IMG/VR virus record: IMGVR_UViG_3300032296_002040
Span: 1 to 63,911 of that record
Direction: 5' to 3' (one strand)
Length of the DNA: 63,911 nucleotides
Origin: a virus
The notes under the pieces were generated by a model. It was not told the origin of the DNA. It saw nothing but the letters and a program-made list of their open reading frames with translations, and did no database searches. The translations under genes were made by a program, and so were the position numbers. Below, piece by piece: positions 42,880 through 51,984 of this stretch (positions are counted from its first letter, which is position 1; every line of letters begins with the position of its first letter).

Positions 42880-43896
42880 TCAGTTATCCCAAGTCACTGA
42901 CTTACCATGGATCGTTCCCTGCGGAGCACTGATACCACCTTGAGCCACGGTGATGCTACCATTGAGTAACCGGAAGTCACCCGCCATGACAATGCTACCG
43001 CTACCACCAGAACCACCACCTGAGCCAGGATCGGCACGCATGTCACCATTCAACTGCAGCGCGCCATTCTCGGTGAAGTTACCGGTATGGGTCGTTGTCG
43101 ACTTAATGGAGTTGGTTGTAGACGTCAGGCTGCTGTTTTTGGTCTCCCAAGTGATAGAGTCGGTCGCTACAAGTTTGTAAGTCTTGCTATTGATAACGAT
43201 ATTCTCAGGGATATTAATTAACAGGTTCTTACGGTCCATATCAAACGTACTACCATCTGCATTGGCCATGTAGATACGGTTGTTCCTAGAGTCGATCATG
43301 TGCTGATTACCTACACCATCCTCATACACCAGCCGACCATTCATGGTGTCTAATACGAGATCATGCGTGGTAAATTCACCATTCGCTTTGGATGTATGTA
43401 AATAGAGGTGTCCCTTATGAGTAGAGACTTCTAAGAAGTACATGTTATCAGCCATGTTATCAGCTGTTAATTCAACAGCATCATCTGGTTGACCACTCCA
43501 CGCATAGACAACTGTCTCTAAACGGCGTAAGTTAAGATCTTGTTTATAGGTTACCCAGAAGTAACCTTTATCGGCATCTTCATCAGCGTACCGATATAGC
43601 ACCACAATCTCACCACGACGCACGTCAGGGGCTGTCATCTGGTTAGGGCTACCCAGACCCATCCATTTCGCTTTGATGGTGTTAGCGGTGTTTGCTTGCG
43701 TCTGATAAGGCACACCTTGACCATCGGTACCTTCAGTAACTTTCTGATCCATGCTATCGGTCAGCTGTCCTGACAACATCGATAGATCTTCAAACGGCGA
43801 GACTTCAATGATGGTACTGTTAGTAGGCTTGTTGGCAGCCACGATACCCATCGAATACATCACAAGCTTAGATTTGGTTGCCGATTCATCAGCCAT
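42880..43896 (-). CDS. Baseplate spike (cell-puncturing) protein candidate
   Basis: I use the ATG at 43896; a TTG 39 nt upstream is less likely. The 338-residue product has an N-terminal globular part with an OB-like strand pattern (RRGEIVVLYRYAD), a middle of short beta repeats (NGRLVYEDGVGNQHMIDSRN, NRIYMANADGSTFDMDRKN, LLINIPENIVINSKTYK) and a C-terminal low-complexity beta region (TSTTNSIKSTTTHTGNFTENG, then a GSGGGSGGSG linker and short strands). That arrangement is typical of trimeric beta-helix spikes such as T4 gp5 C-domain/gpV. It should form the membrane-piercing tip of the tail. No lysozyme domain is visible. Confidence 0.65.
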   Translation of the reverse strand: MADESATKSKLVMYSMGIVAANKPTNSTIIEVSPFEDLSMLSGQLTDSMDQKVTEGTDGQGVPYQTQANTANTIKAKWMGLGSPNQMTAPDVRRGEIVVLYRYADEDADKGYFWVTYKQDLNLRRLETVVYAWSGQPDDAVELTADNMADNMYFLEVSTHKGHLYLHTSKANGEFTTHDLVLDTMNGRLVYEDGVGNQHMIDSRNNRIYMANADGSTFDMDRKNLLINIPENIVINSKTYKLVATDSITWETKNSSLTSTTNSIKSTTTHTGNFTENGALQLNGDMRADPGSGGGSGGSGSIVMAGDFRLLNGSITVAQGGISAPQGTIHGKSVTWDN

Positions 43897-43963
43897 CACA
43901 GACTCACTATTGAAAAAATTGACTAACCTCGTCAATTAGATGTTAAACAAGAGGGAATTGCCC

Positions 43964-46504
43964 ATGCGTTATTTGTCCATTAGCTTAACGAAGTATAAGC
44001 GCATTCAGTTGGATGCTAACACACGGATCTTTATTCGGTTCGATAATACCACTCAGATCATTCTGGGCACCAACGGCAGCGGTAAATCTTCGATTGTAGC
44101 GGAACTCACACCATTGCCATCGAATAAGAAACACTACCTAGATGGTGGTGGTAAGGTTGTTGTTGCTGAACATAACAATAACCAGTATCAGTTCTCCAGT
44201 ATGAAAGATGGAGACTCCATGCGTCACAGCTTTGTGAAGAATGGTGTTGAATTGAATCCAGGCGGTACTGCACCTGTACAGACCAAGCTGGCATATCAAG
44301 AGTTTTACATCACTCCTGATACACATCTGCTTTCTTTGTCTAAACTGAAGTTCACAGACATGTCAGCAACGGATCGCCGTCAGTGGTTTACACGGATGGC
44401 AGATGCTAACTTTGACTTTGCACTTAGTTTGTACGGTAAGCTTAAAGGACGTGCTAATGTGGTGTACGGTTCCTTAAAGCGTACTCGTGAACGACTGGTG
44501 TCTGAAGTCAATAAGCAATTAAAGCCTGAAGACCGTGCACAGTTAAAGAAAGAAGTTGCTGAACTCCATGATGCATTGACCTTGCTACTGGAGAATCGCT
44601 CTCCCATTACCAAACCGATTGTGGATTGCGAACGCGATCTGCAATATGCCGTCAATGAACTAAACCAGATGAGTCAACGGTTGTTTACGTTGAAGTTCGA
44701 AGCACCTTATGGCACCAACGCATTGATGCAACCCATGAGAGATGACTGGGGTGTATTGCGTCCTGTGCATTACAACAGCATTTCTGAAGTTGATGAAGCT
44801 ATCCAGCGCTTCAATCAAGAGATCGCGGTTTGTACGGCACTTCAGAACGAGGCATTCCTTCAGAATAACAAACTGAAAGAAGCACGCGATATTCTGGAGA
44901 AGACTGGTACTGAAGGTAAGGAAGTCTTAGAAATGAAGTTGGAGGTATTGCGTACCGCACGGGATGCTACGCGCAATAGCTCTAAACTGAAGTTCGTCTT
45001 CACTGATCCTTTAGCTGCTAGTTCATCGTACACGGCTATTGAACCAGTTTTAAAAGAAGTCTTTGAGAACATTCCCATCAATGACAATCGTCAGTTCACA
45101 GGAGCAGGACGTGATGAGATGGTTAAACGACATGCTGATCTGAAAGAGGCAAGTCGTCAATTACAGTTAGAATCCAATCGTGCAACTTCACAAAAGGAGC
45201 ACATGGAGTCTCACCGTAATAACAAACATCTGACATGTCCTAAGTGCTCTCACACTTGGTCCGATGGCTACGATGAGAATCGTTACCAAGAACTGGTTAA
45301 GAAGATCGAAGATCTGATTGTTAAATACGCTGACAACGAAAAGCAGTTAAAGCAGGTAGAGAAAGACTTGGAAGAGTGGCAAGCTTATTCAGCACTCTAT
45401 CGACAGTACATGCAGGTTGTCAACAGTACACCAGTGTTAAGGCCATTCTGGGATTACTTGTCAGATAAACAAACCATCACCCACTACCCACGCACTGGCG
45501 TCAATGAACTGTATCATCTTGATAACACCATCAAGGCCGAAGTTGAAGCAGCTAAGATTGATCGTGAAATCGACGAAGTGGTTAAGTTAATTGCAGCTAA
45601 GATTGAGATGGGGGACCAAAGCTTAACTGAGGTCGTAAGTCAAATGGCTAGTTTAGAGGTGAAGATTGAATCTCTAACAAACCAAATGGCTGAACTGACT
45701 AATGCGGTTGCCAAACATCAACAGTATCGTCGTCAGTTAGCACAGAGTGCTGAACTTGCTGTGCGTATTGAACAGCAGTTGACTAAGGTTGAAGACATTC
45801 GTACTGAAACCGTTGAAATGATCCGACGCGATACACTGAACCATTGTATTCGTCAGCTGCAATCTAATCTGTCGACTAAAGAGGAAACTCTGAAGTCTAT
45901 GGAAATGCAAGCAGTACTGATCGCAGACTTAGAAAACCAAATCCAAGTCTTAACGGTAGAAGACGAAGCTGTCAAGAACTTAGTCCGAGAACTGTCACCT
46001 ACGGATGGTTTGATTGCTGAAGGCTTGTTGGGCTTTATTGCAGATTTTACAAAGAAGATGAATGGTTTGATCAAAGAGATTTGGTCTTATCCATTAGTCA
46101 TTCATACCTGCCAACCTAATGAACAAGGGGAAGCAGAGTTAGACTTCAAATTCCCTATGTCTGTTAACCGTCGTGATAACGTGGTGGACGATGTATCCTT
46201 AGGTAGTACAGGGATTGTGCAAGTCATTGACTTAGCTTTTAAGATCGTAGCTCAACATTGCTTAAAGCAAGAAAACTTCCCGTTGATCTTGGATGAGTTT
46301 GGTACTGGCTTTGATGAAGTCCATCGCATTGAAGCGGGTAAGGCAATTGGTCGATTGATTGAGCATCACAACTTCAGTCAGTTGTTCATGATCTCACACT
46401 ACTCAGCCAGTTACGGCACATTACCGCATGCACAGATCTGTGTCTTACATGCAGGTAACATAACCGTACCTGAGAAGTACAACGAACACGTAGTCTTTGA
46501 GTGA
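43964..46504 (+). CDS. SbcC/Rad50-like ATPase (T4 gp46-type)
   Basis: The ATG at 43964 follows AAGAGGGA; an in-frame ATG at 43940 precedes this site. The 846-residue product has Walker A GTNGSGKSS (about residues 36-44), long coiled coils with a central zinc hook CPKCSHTW near 425, the ABC signature-like DDVSLGSTGI near 745 and Walker B LILDEFGTGFD near 782. It is the ATPase half of an SbcCD/Mre11-Rad50-type nuclease that processes DNA ends in recombination-dependent replication. Its nuclease partner (SbcD/gp47) is not visible next to it. Confidence 0.85.
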   Translation: MRYLSISLTKYKRIQLDANTRIFIRFDNTTQIILGTNGSGKSSIVAELTPLPSNKKHYLDGGGKVVVAEHNNNQYQFSSMKDGDSMRHSFVKNGVELNPGGTAPVQTKLAYQEFYITPDTHLLSLSKLKFTDMSATDRRQWFTRMADANFDFALSLYGKLKGRANVVYGSLKRTRERLVSEVNKQLKPEDRAQLKKEVAELHDALTLLLENRSPITKPIVDCERDLQYAVNELNQMSQRLFTLKFEAPYGTNALMQPMRDDWGVLRPVHYNSISEVDEAIQRFNQEIAVCTALQNEAFLQNNKLKEARDILEKTGTEGKEVLEMKLEVLRTARDATRNSSKLKFVFTDPLAASSSYTAIEPVLKEVFENIPINDNRQFTGAGRDEMVKRHADLKEASRQLQLESNRATSQKEHMESHRNNKHLTCPKCSHTWSDGYDENRYQELVKKIEDLIVKYADNEKQLKQVEKDLEEWQAYSALYRQYMQVVNSTPVLRPFWDYLSDKQTITHYPRTGVNELYHLDNTIKAEVEAAKIDREIDEVVKLIAAKIEMGDQSLTEVVSQMASLEVKIESLTNQMAELTNAVAKHQQYRRQLAQSAELAVRIEQQLTKVEDIRTETVEMIRRDTLNHCIRQLQSNLSTKEETLKSMEMQAVLIADLENQIQVLTVEDEAVKNLVRELSPTDGLIAEGLLGFIADFTKKMNGLIKEIWSYPLVIHTCQPNEQGEAELDFKFPMSVNRRDNVVDDVSLGSTGIVQVIDLAFKIVAQHCLKQENFPLILDEFGTGFDEVHRIEAGKAIGRLIEHHNFSQLFMISHYSASYGTLPHAQICVLHAGNITVPEKYNEHVVFE

Positions 46505-46508
46505 TGTA

Positions 46509-46532
46509 CCAGCAGGGGTGGCTCCCTGCTGG
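46509..46532 (+). terminator. Hairpin terminator
   Basis: CCAGCAGGG/CCCTGCTGG form a 9-bp stem with a 6-nt loop right after the SbcC-like gene, followed by CTTTTATAACCTTTGC, a close variant of the TTATGACC downstream motif. Confidence 0.75.
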
Positions 46533-46562
46533 CTTTTATAACCTTTGCAAAGGAATGTATAA

Positions 46563-48956
46563 ATGGCCAGTGAACATAAAGAACCAGAGTTTATCGTATC
46601 GCTGCGTAAACTGGGTGAAACCATGGGTACCATGCAGCGTCAGATCAATGAAGCACTGACGTTGTTTCAGCAATATGCCGACAACATCAATACCCCTGCT
46701 GAAGAGAAGCTGATGCCGACTCTGGCATGTGATATCATCGACTCTTCACTACCTGTGAAGAAACCCACCGAATACACTCAGGAACAACTGGATGAGCGTA
46801 ACCGTATCACCAGTGAACCGACTGTGACTGTTCCTCTGGCTGGTTACAACGAGGAGATCCTTGCTAAAGGACGTCCGACGGTTGCTGAACAACCCGGTGT
46901 GAATCAAAAGCAACTTTACAAAGCTGCACGTGGGTATATTCCCAGTGACGCAGCTGCCAATCCGATTCCGGAATACAAGCCACAGAACGATCCTCTGAAG
47001 AAGGGTGATCCGAATGCACTGCCGGAGTCTCTGCACAATCGCCTGATGGTGCCTCTGGGTACATTCCTGAATCGCTTCGTAAGGGGTGAGAATGCCAATT
47101 CAGTGATGTTGCGGATGGATAAGTTCCATGCTGCTGAGTTTCTGACATTCATACAGAAGATCAATGAATGGGTCGGTGGTCATAGCCTGTACGCTAAGAA
47201 TGGGGTTGACAACATTCCGATCTTGGCACGGAGTTATATCGACATTGGTAAGTTGCTGTACATCCTGACCTCGTCTGCCGATAGTCTTTCGCGCACCATT
47301 AACGCCAGTCGTCCTCAACTGCCGCCCAATATCAATGAAGGTATTGTGGCATACATTGTCGGCCGTGCTTGGCTGCAAGGTGGTAGTATCAATTATCCGG
47401 ACAATGCACCAGCTGAATTCCGGATCGCTGCTGAAGCAACTGAGAACATCCTGCTTAAGTCCGAGACGGTCGGTAGCACGTTCACAGAAATGGTCAAGGA
47501 TGGTCACGGATGGCTGTCGAGAGTTGTTCGCAATTTCTTCGGTCCTCGTTATGCGCGTGAGTTCAACCTCATGCTCAATAAGCCATGGGAACACATCCAT
47601 GAGATCCATCTGGTGATGGAGTCAGTTTCTTGGTTGTATGTTTTGTCTGATTTCTACATCAAACAAATCTACAGCGAGAAGAAGGTGACTGATCGCGCCA
47701 ATCTGGAAGAACGGATCGAGAGGGTTTATCTTTCTCTGATCGAGAAGTTCCCCAATATCCGACGCGACATCTTTGTACCTGAAGCGCACGGTGTATCACC
47801 CACAGCCGATATCGATCACCCCCATGTAGCTCAGTTCTATCAACAAGCGAGTGAATTCGTGAAGATCATTCAGCGTATTAATACTGAATTGAAATACCAC
47901 GATGACGCAAGGTTGGTACATAACCTGACTAAGTGGATCACCCTCATCTTGCTGGGTCAACTCGCTCCTCGCATCAGTGGCGTTCGGCAAACTGCACTCG
48001 ATACTGCATGGCGTCAACTGCAGAATCTGGCGCACGTCAATGACGCACTGCGTCAAGAGATCTTCAAGTACATTGTAGCTCAAGAAGGACACGGTGAACT
48101 GTCCTTGATGTCTCAAATGCTGCAATATCTGTTCAAGCCTTCAGACTCAATGAAGTATTTGGAGATGATGTCCCAGAACATGATTGAGATGGATACCATG
48201 GGTGATCTGGCTGAGGCTGCTGTCAACCTGGCTGATCTTTATACTTACACCATGGAGTATCGTGGGATCAATGAAGGTACCCGTGGTCCGATTGAAGAGT
48301 TGGGTGATGCACCTGAACCAGAGAAGCTGGATTCTGCAGAAGTAGCAGAAGTCGTCACACCAGATCTCGGTAGTTCGGTAGTTGGAGATGATGCTGTTGA
48401 CAAGGCGCTTGACGTCCTGACAACGTTCCTGGGTAGTGGTAGGGGTGATGATTTCCGTAAGGCTATCGAAGCCCGTATCCAAGAACGTAAGGGTAAAGTT
48501 CAAAGTGCTGTTCAGCCTGCTGAACCAGTCGTGGAAAAAGAAGAGGCACCCAAGCCTATTTCGACATTCACTAATCCTCTCTATGACATCACTCGTCCTG
48601 ACATCCTGAAAGAATTGTCTCTGACCTTCTCGGGTGAGATCTGCAACCAATACGTTGGTAAGGTTCGTCCTTCCAGTGTACGCAGTGGCTCGACCTTCCG
48701 TGTCCACAATGAAGATCTGATTACGCATTATCGTCAGATCAACAATGAATGGCCTGATGGGTTCTACAAGGATCAGGATACTGGCGACTATCAGTTCCTG
48801 TTGAAGTTGTCCGCAGATATCTACGTCATCATTCTGTTCCGTACTCAAGCTGAACTCGCCCAAGTTGTTCGGCTGAATGTCCAGAACAATGCAGTACCGT
48901 TCGATGAAGTCTATATCACGCTGATGACCCAGCTGGCGATGATCTCTGGCCGTTAA
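46563..48956 (+). CDS. Large probable virion protein, 797 aa
   Basis: AAAGGAATGT precedes the ATG. The product is mostly helical with a proline-rich region near residues 55-160, a long helical middle, an acidic A/E/P-rich linker (about 575-690), and a small C-terminal domain (SLTFSGEICNQYVG... to the end). Multidomain size and a disordered acidic linker suggest a structural or tail-associated protein. It is a single transcription unit. Not recognised. Confidence 0.55.
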   Translation: MASEHKEPEFIVSLRKLGETMGTMQRQINEALTLFQQYADNINTPAEEKLMPTLACDIIDSSLPVKKPTEYTQEQLDERNRITSEPTVTVPLAGYNEEILAKGRPTVAEQPGVNQKQLYKAARGYIPSDAAANPIPEYKPQNDPLKKGDPNALPESLHNRLMVPLGTFLNRFVRGENANSVMLRMDKFHAAEFLTFIQKINEWVGGHSLYAKNGVDNIPILARSYIDIGKLLYILTSSADSLSRTINASRPQLPPNINEGIVAYIVGRAWLQGGSINYPDNAPAEFRIAAEATENILLKSETVGSTFTEMVKDGHGWLSRVVRNFFGPRYAREFNLMLNKPWEHIHEIHLVMESVSWLYVLSDFYIKQIYSEKKVTDRANLEERIERVYLSLIEKFPNIRRDIFVPEAHGVSPTADIDHPHVAQFYQQASEFVKIIQRINTELKYHDDARLVHNLTKWITLILLGQLAPRISGVRQTALDTAWRQLQNLAHVNDALRQEIFKYIVAQEGHGELSLMSQMLQYLFKPSDSMKYLEMMSQNMIEMDTMGDLAEAAVNLADLYTYTMEYRGINEGTRGPIEELGDAPEPEKLDSAEVAEVVTPDLGSSVVGDDAVDKALDVLTTFLGSGRGDDFRKAIEARIQERKGKVQSAVQPAEPVVEKEEAPKPISTFTNPLYDITRPDILKELSLTFSGEICNQYVGKVRPSSVRSGSTFRVHNEDLITHYRQINNEWPDGFYKDQDTGDYQFLLKLSADIYVIILFRTQAELAQVVRLNVQNNAVPFDEVYITLMTQLAMISGR

Positions 48957-48969
48957 GTAGTAAAGTAAG

Positions 48970-49008
48970 GTCATAGACCCCACTGCCTAGGCAGTGGGGC
49001 TTTATGAC
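48970..49008. terminator. Bidirectional terminator, second copy of the 22-bp palindrome
   Basis: The 22-bp palindrome at 48978-48999 is identical to that at 35513-35534, framed by GTCATA (48970-48975) and TTATGAC (49002-49008). It lies between convergent genes ending at 48956 (+) and 49010 (-). Confidence 0.8.
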
Positions 49009-49009
49009 G

Positions 49010-49624
49010 TTAGCCTTTAGCTATCAATGCTGCTTCTAAGACATTGACCTTAGTCTGCAGAGCGTCTGCTCTTGCTTTCTCAGTCAAATACTTCGTTGTG
49101 TCAGTCGTGTTGTCAGTCACACGCGCTAGACGGGTGGCTTCGAAGTTAGCATGGTCTTCTTGAGAAACAGAAGTCGGAGTAGAAACGAATACTTCCTTAA
49201 CCTGTGCTTCAATACCAACCTTACTCATGACGAAGTCTTTGATCTGATCCATTAAGAGATCTAATGGCAGTGTGTCAGGAATGGCGCCTAAACGAACAGC
49301 GATCATCCCGATGCGGTAAGGAACCCCACCTTGATCGGGATAACCCAACACGTAACTGTTGGGAATGTAAACCACATTACCAGACGCATCCTGAAGAGAC
49401 AGAATGCATACGTTGTCATTTGTGTCAGTAACGTACTTAGCGTTGCTGATACCTTTGGGTTCGTAAATGTCTTGGAATGGATTCTGACCGCTAGCTACTA
49501 AGTCAGACAGATACCGAATAGCGATGAGCTTGTAACTTGCTCCTACTATCAGATCTACACTGAATTCGTTACTGACTTTAAAGACGCCTTCTACGCCTAA
49601 TCCAGGTACTACGTAGTTAGCCAT
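49010..49624 (-). CDS. Virion protein candidate, 204 aa
   Basis: GAGGTAAGAC precedes the ATG. The product has a beta-rich N-terminal 125 residues and a helical C-terminal tail (about 150-204) with coiled-coil character ending LEAALIAKG. It is 10 nt downstream of the 441-residue protein gene and probably interacts with it. No family recognised; tail or baseplate is likely by context. Confidence 0.55.
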   Translation of the reverse strand: MANYVVPGLGVEGVFKVSNEFSVDLIVGASYKLIAIRYLSDLVASGQNPFQDIYEPKGISNAKYVTDTNDNVCILSLQDASGNVVYIPNSYVLGYPDQGGVPYRIGMIAVRLGAIPDTLPLDLLMDQIKDFVMSKVGIEAQVKEVFVSTPTSVSQEDHANFEATRLARVTDNTTDTTKYLTEKARADALQTKVNVLEAALIAKG

Positions 49625-49634
49625 GTCTTACCTC

Positions 49635-50960
49635 TTACGATGTGAAGTTAGACTTAGCTGCCACCAGATACTGGATGTTATCAACAGACAGTACCACAAA
49701 CAGCAGGTTATTACGAATGACTTTGGAGTAACCCGTCGTCGGAGAATCATAGATCCCCATCCATTCTGCGTCCAGCACCATCTGCATTAACTTCAATGCA
49801 AAGTTCTGGGTCGGCTGACTCATACGAGCAAAGTCAGGCGAAGTCGAAGAGACGTTAATCAGATCAGGATAGTAGTCCCGTAACTCGAACTTGTTATCCT
49901 TATTCTCCGTGCCGCCTACGGTCAGAATATGCATGGATTTATAGGGGAAACCCATGGCATACCCGTGCTCATTAATATGAGCCTGATCGGAGACGTTCGT
50001 TGCATAGGTCTTAAGAACCTGCAACGATTCGGACAGGGGAGCTTGCGGATCGTGAACACCGGTCTGCGATGCGCGATCTTCGATCGAGTACAAGTCCCAG
50101 CGAGGCACCAGAATGAATTCAGTGCGACGGAAAAGGTCAGGAAGAATCTTGACCCATTCGTCACGCGTATGCGTACTGTGTGCCAGTACCCAATTCACCA
50201 ACGCATCCTTGATGGAGTCGATGTTGTTACCTGCGTTACCATAGATCAAAACGCACCACAGACTCGGTACAACGTTCTGTGCGTTCTGTTGATCGTGGTA
50301 GTCGAAGGAGTCGATACGGATGACTGTTTCAGGTACACCGTTCTTGGCCAGTTGTGCTTTGGTAATCACTTCAGGTACAGTGATCGATTCCAGAGCAAGC
50401 TTGACTTCTTGACCAGTACGGAAGAAGTAATCGACGTCGTCGAAAGGCGGCACTACGAGAATCTCGTATTCGTCATAGTGCGTCTGGAAGTTCGAGTCGA
50501 CGAACCAGAACTTGAACAGATTATCATCACGTGTAGTACCGTCATCTTTGAAGACGATCTTAGACTTCCAGGAGACCCATTCAGGCATCCAGATATTGCC
50601 ATCTTGAACAATGGCACCACAACGGAAGTCTTCGGCTTCAGCGTCATACGTGGTGATGAGTTTTTGCAACAGTTCATCTGCGAAAACTTGACCACCGTGA
50701 TTGATGGTGTTATCATAGATGAATTTGGTGATCTTCAGAGCTTGGGTACGGTAGGACTCTTGTGCCTCCACCAGCGTGTCGTCTTTCTTGGACAACATCG
50801 AGATGATGGTAATACGTGGGAATTGAGCGGCGTCTGAATACTCACCCACTTCACGACTGAAGGAGCGAGACAGATCCGAGATCTCACCCACAGTTGCAAT
50901 CTGACCTGGGGTGTTCTTGATGAAGTCCGCGTGCGAACTGAATCCTTTAAATGCGTACAT
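49635..50960 (-). CDS. Virion protein candidate, 441 aa
   Basis: CTGGGAGAAATAG precedes the ATG. The product is mixed alpha/beta, acidic, with many aromatic and no membrane segments. Its two-gene operon with the 204-residue protein is flanked by terminators. In phiKZ-type genomes this region is rich in structural genes, so a tail or baseplate part is plausible. Not recognised. Confidence 0.55.
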   Translation of the reverse strand: MYAFKGFSSHADFIKNTPGQIATVGEISDLSRSFSREVGEYSDAAQFPRITIISMLSKKDDTLVEAQESYRTQALKITKFIYDNTINHGGQVFADELLQKLITTYDAEAEDFRCGAIVQDGNIWMPEWVSWKSKIVFKDDGTTRDDNLFKFWFVDSNFQTHYDEYEILVVPPFDDVDYFFRTGQEVKLALESITVPEVITKAQLAKNGVPETVIRIDSFDYHDQQNAQNVVPSLWCVLIYGNAGNNIDSIKDALVNWVLAHSTHTRDEWVKILPDLFRRTEFILVPRWDLYSIEDRASQTGVHDPQAPLSESLQVLKTYATNVSDQAHINEHGYAMGFPYKSMHILTVGGTENKDNKFELRDYYPDLINVSSTSPDFARMSQPTQNFALKLMQMVLDAEWMGIYDSPTTGYSKVIRNNLLFVVLSVDNIQYLVAAKSNFTS

Positions 50961-51062
50961 CTATTTCTCCCAGATGTTGGAAGGGTGTTAATAAGAACTG
51001 CTTGAGTATTTGTCAAGCCGCTGGTAAACTATAGGCATAAAATAACGCTAGAGGTGCGAGTG

Positions 51063-51449
51063 ATGAGCATTGTTGCAATTTTCAAGACCTTGAGATGGAT
51101 GTTTGACTTGTTCAAGCACATCTTCTTAGGTAACAAGTCGTTTTCGTATTACATGCGTGCTCGCCGTAAAGCCACATTGATGTTTATGCTTTTAATTGCC
51201 ATGTCTTCACTGGTCTTAGGGCTGTCTGTTCAGAATGCTGAACTGCGCGCTAAAACTAAGGAGGCTGGCAAGCAACTGAATGAATGTGCACCTAACCGTG
51301 AGTGCGATAACAAACCACCACTGAAGAGTGGGGAGGTCAACACTGCACCTCCTCCCAAGAGAGACTCGTATGATTCGAGTGAACATTCGCGTTTTATGAA
51401 TGAATACTTCGATGAAATCGAAAAGAACGAATCTAAAGGAAGAAAGTAA
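51063..51449 (+). CDS. Second inner-membrane spanin-like protein
   Basis: I choose the ATG at 51063 (GAGGTGCGAG upstream) over a GTG at 51054. The 128-residue product has a basic N-terminal region with amphipathic helices, one membrane segment near residues 39-56 (TLMFMLLIAMSSLVLGL), then a charged periplasmic segment with a helical start (NAELRAKTKEAGKQLNE) and an acidic/lysine-rich tail. It is followed after 5 nt by a lipoprotein gene, the arrangement of a separated spanin pair. Confidence 0.5.
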   Translation: MSIVAIFKTLRWMFDLFKHIFLGNKSFSYYMRARRKATLMFMLLIAMSSLVLGLSVQNAELRAKTKEAGKQLNECAPNRECDNKPPLKSGEVNTAPPPKRDSYDSSEHSRFMNEYFDEIEKNESKGRK

Positions 51450-51454
51450 TTGAC

Positions 51455-51931
51455 ATGAAGATGAATATCCATAGCTTCGCTAAAGTCATGTTTGTTTTGG
51501 TATTGAGCGGTTGTGCAATCAACAACACTTACTATCAGCAACAAGAACGTGATCCTAATCATTATCGCGCTGGGGATAAGTCTACCCGCGAACAGCAATC
51601 ACGATCTACTCCTCCAGTAGGGGAGGTCAATCACGAAGTGAATAAGCCTCCTGTTGAAGAAAAACCCAAGACAACTAGACCGGTGCAAAAGCCTCAGACG
51701 GTTAAGTCCAGTTGTCCACCCTTCGTACTACCCAAGATACCGGAAGTACCACCACTTCCCAGAGACTCAGTTGAAGCCATTCGCACAAATACTGCAATGA
51801 CGGATATTGAGCGACAAAAAGCTTTAGATGAAATCGAAAAGCAGCACATTATCGCTTTACGAGCTGATGCTAATAGCTTACGTAAAGACATTGCTGAAGC
51901 TTACGAGAAATACAAGAAAGCTTGTCACTGA
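51455..51931 (+). CDS. Second outer-membrane spanin-like lipoprotein
   Basis: The 158-residue product opens with a lipoprotein signal and lipobox LSGC (lipid cysteine at residue 20), has a polar proline/lysine-rich centre (about 35-105) and a helical C-terminal part (DSVEAIRTN...DIAEAYEKYKKACH) that could form a coiled coil. With the upstream membrane protein it makes a second spanin-like set in the window, besides 32401-33209. Alternative ATG at 51461. Confidence 0.55.
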   Translation: MKMNIHSFAKVMFVLVLSGCAINNTYYQQQERDPNHYRAGDKSTREQQSRSTPPVGEVNHEVNKPPVEEKPKTTRPVQKPQTVKSSCPPFVLPKIPEVPPLPRDSVEAIRTNTAMTDIERQKALDEIEKQHIIALRADANSLRKDIAEAYEKYKKACH

Positions 51932-51936
51932 ATCTT

Positions 51937-51964
51937 TTTACACGACAGGCTCATCCTGTGTAAA
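51937..51964 (+). terminator. Hairpin terminator
   Basis: TTTACAC (51937-51943) and GTGTAAA (51958-51964) pair, with an AGG/CCT extension after a small bulge. It lies 5 nt after the lipoprotein stop and 20 nt before the RNase H gene, so readthrough is likely. Confidence 0.45.
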
Positions 51965-51984
51965 TCTAAAAGCTAGGAGCTAGT

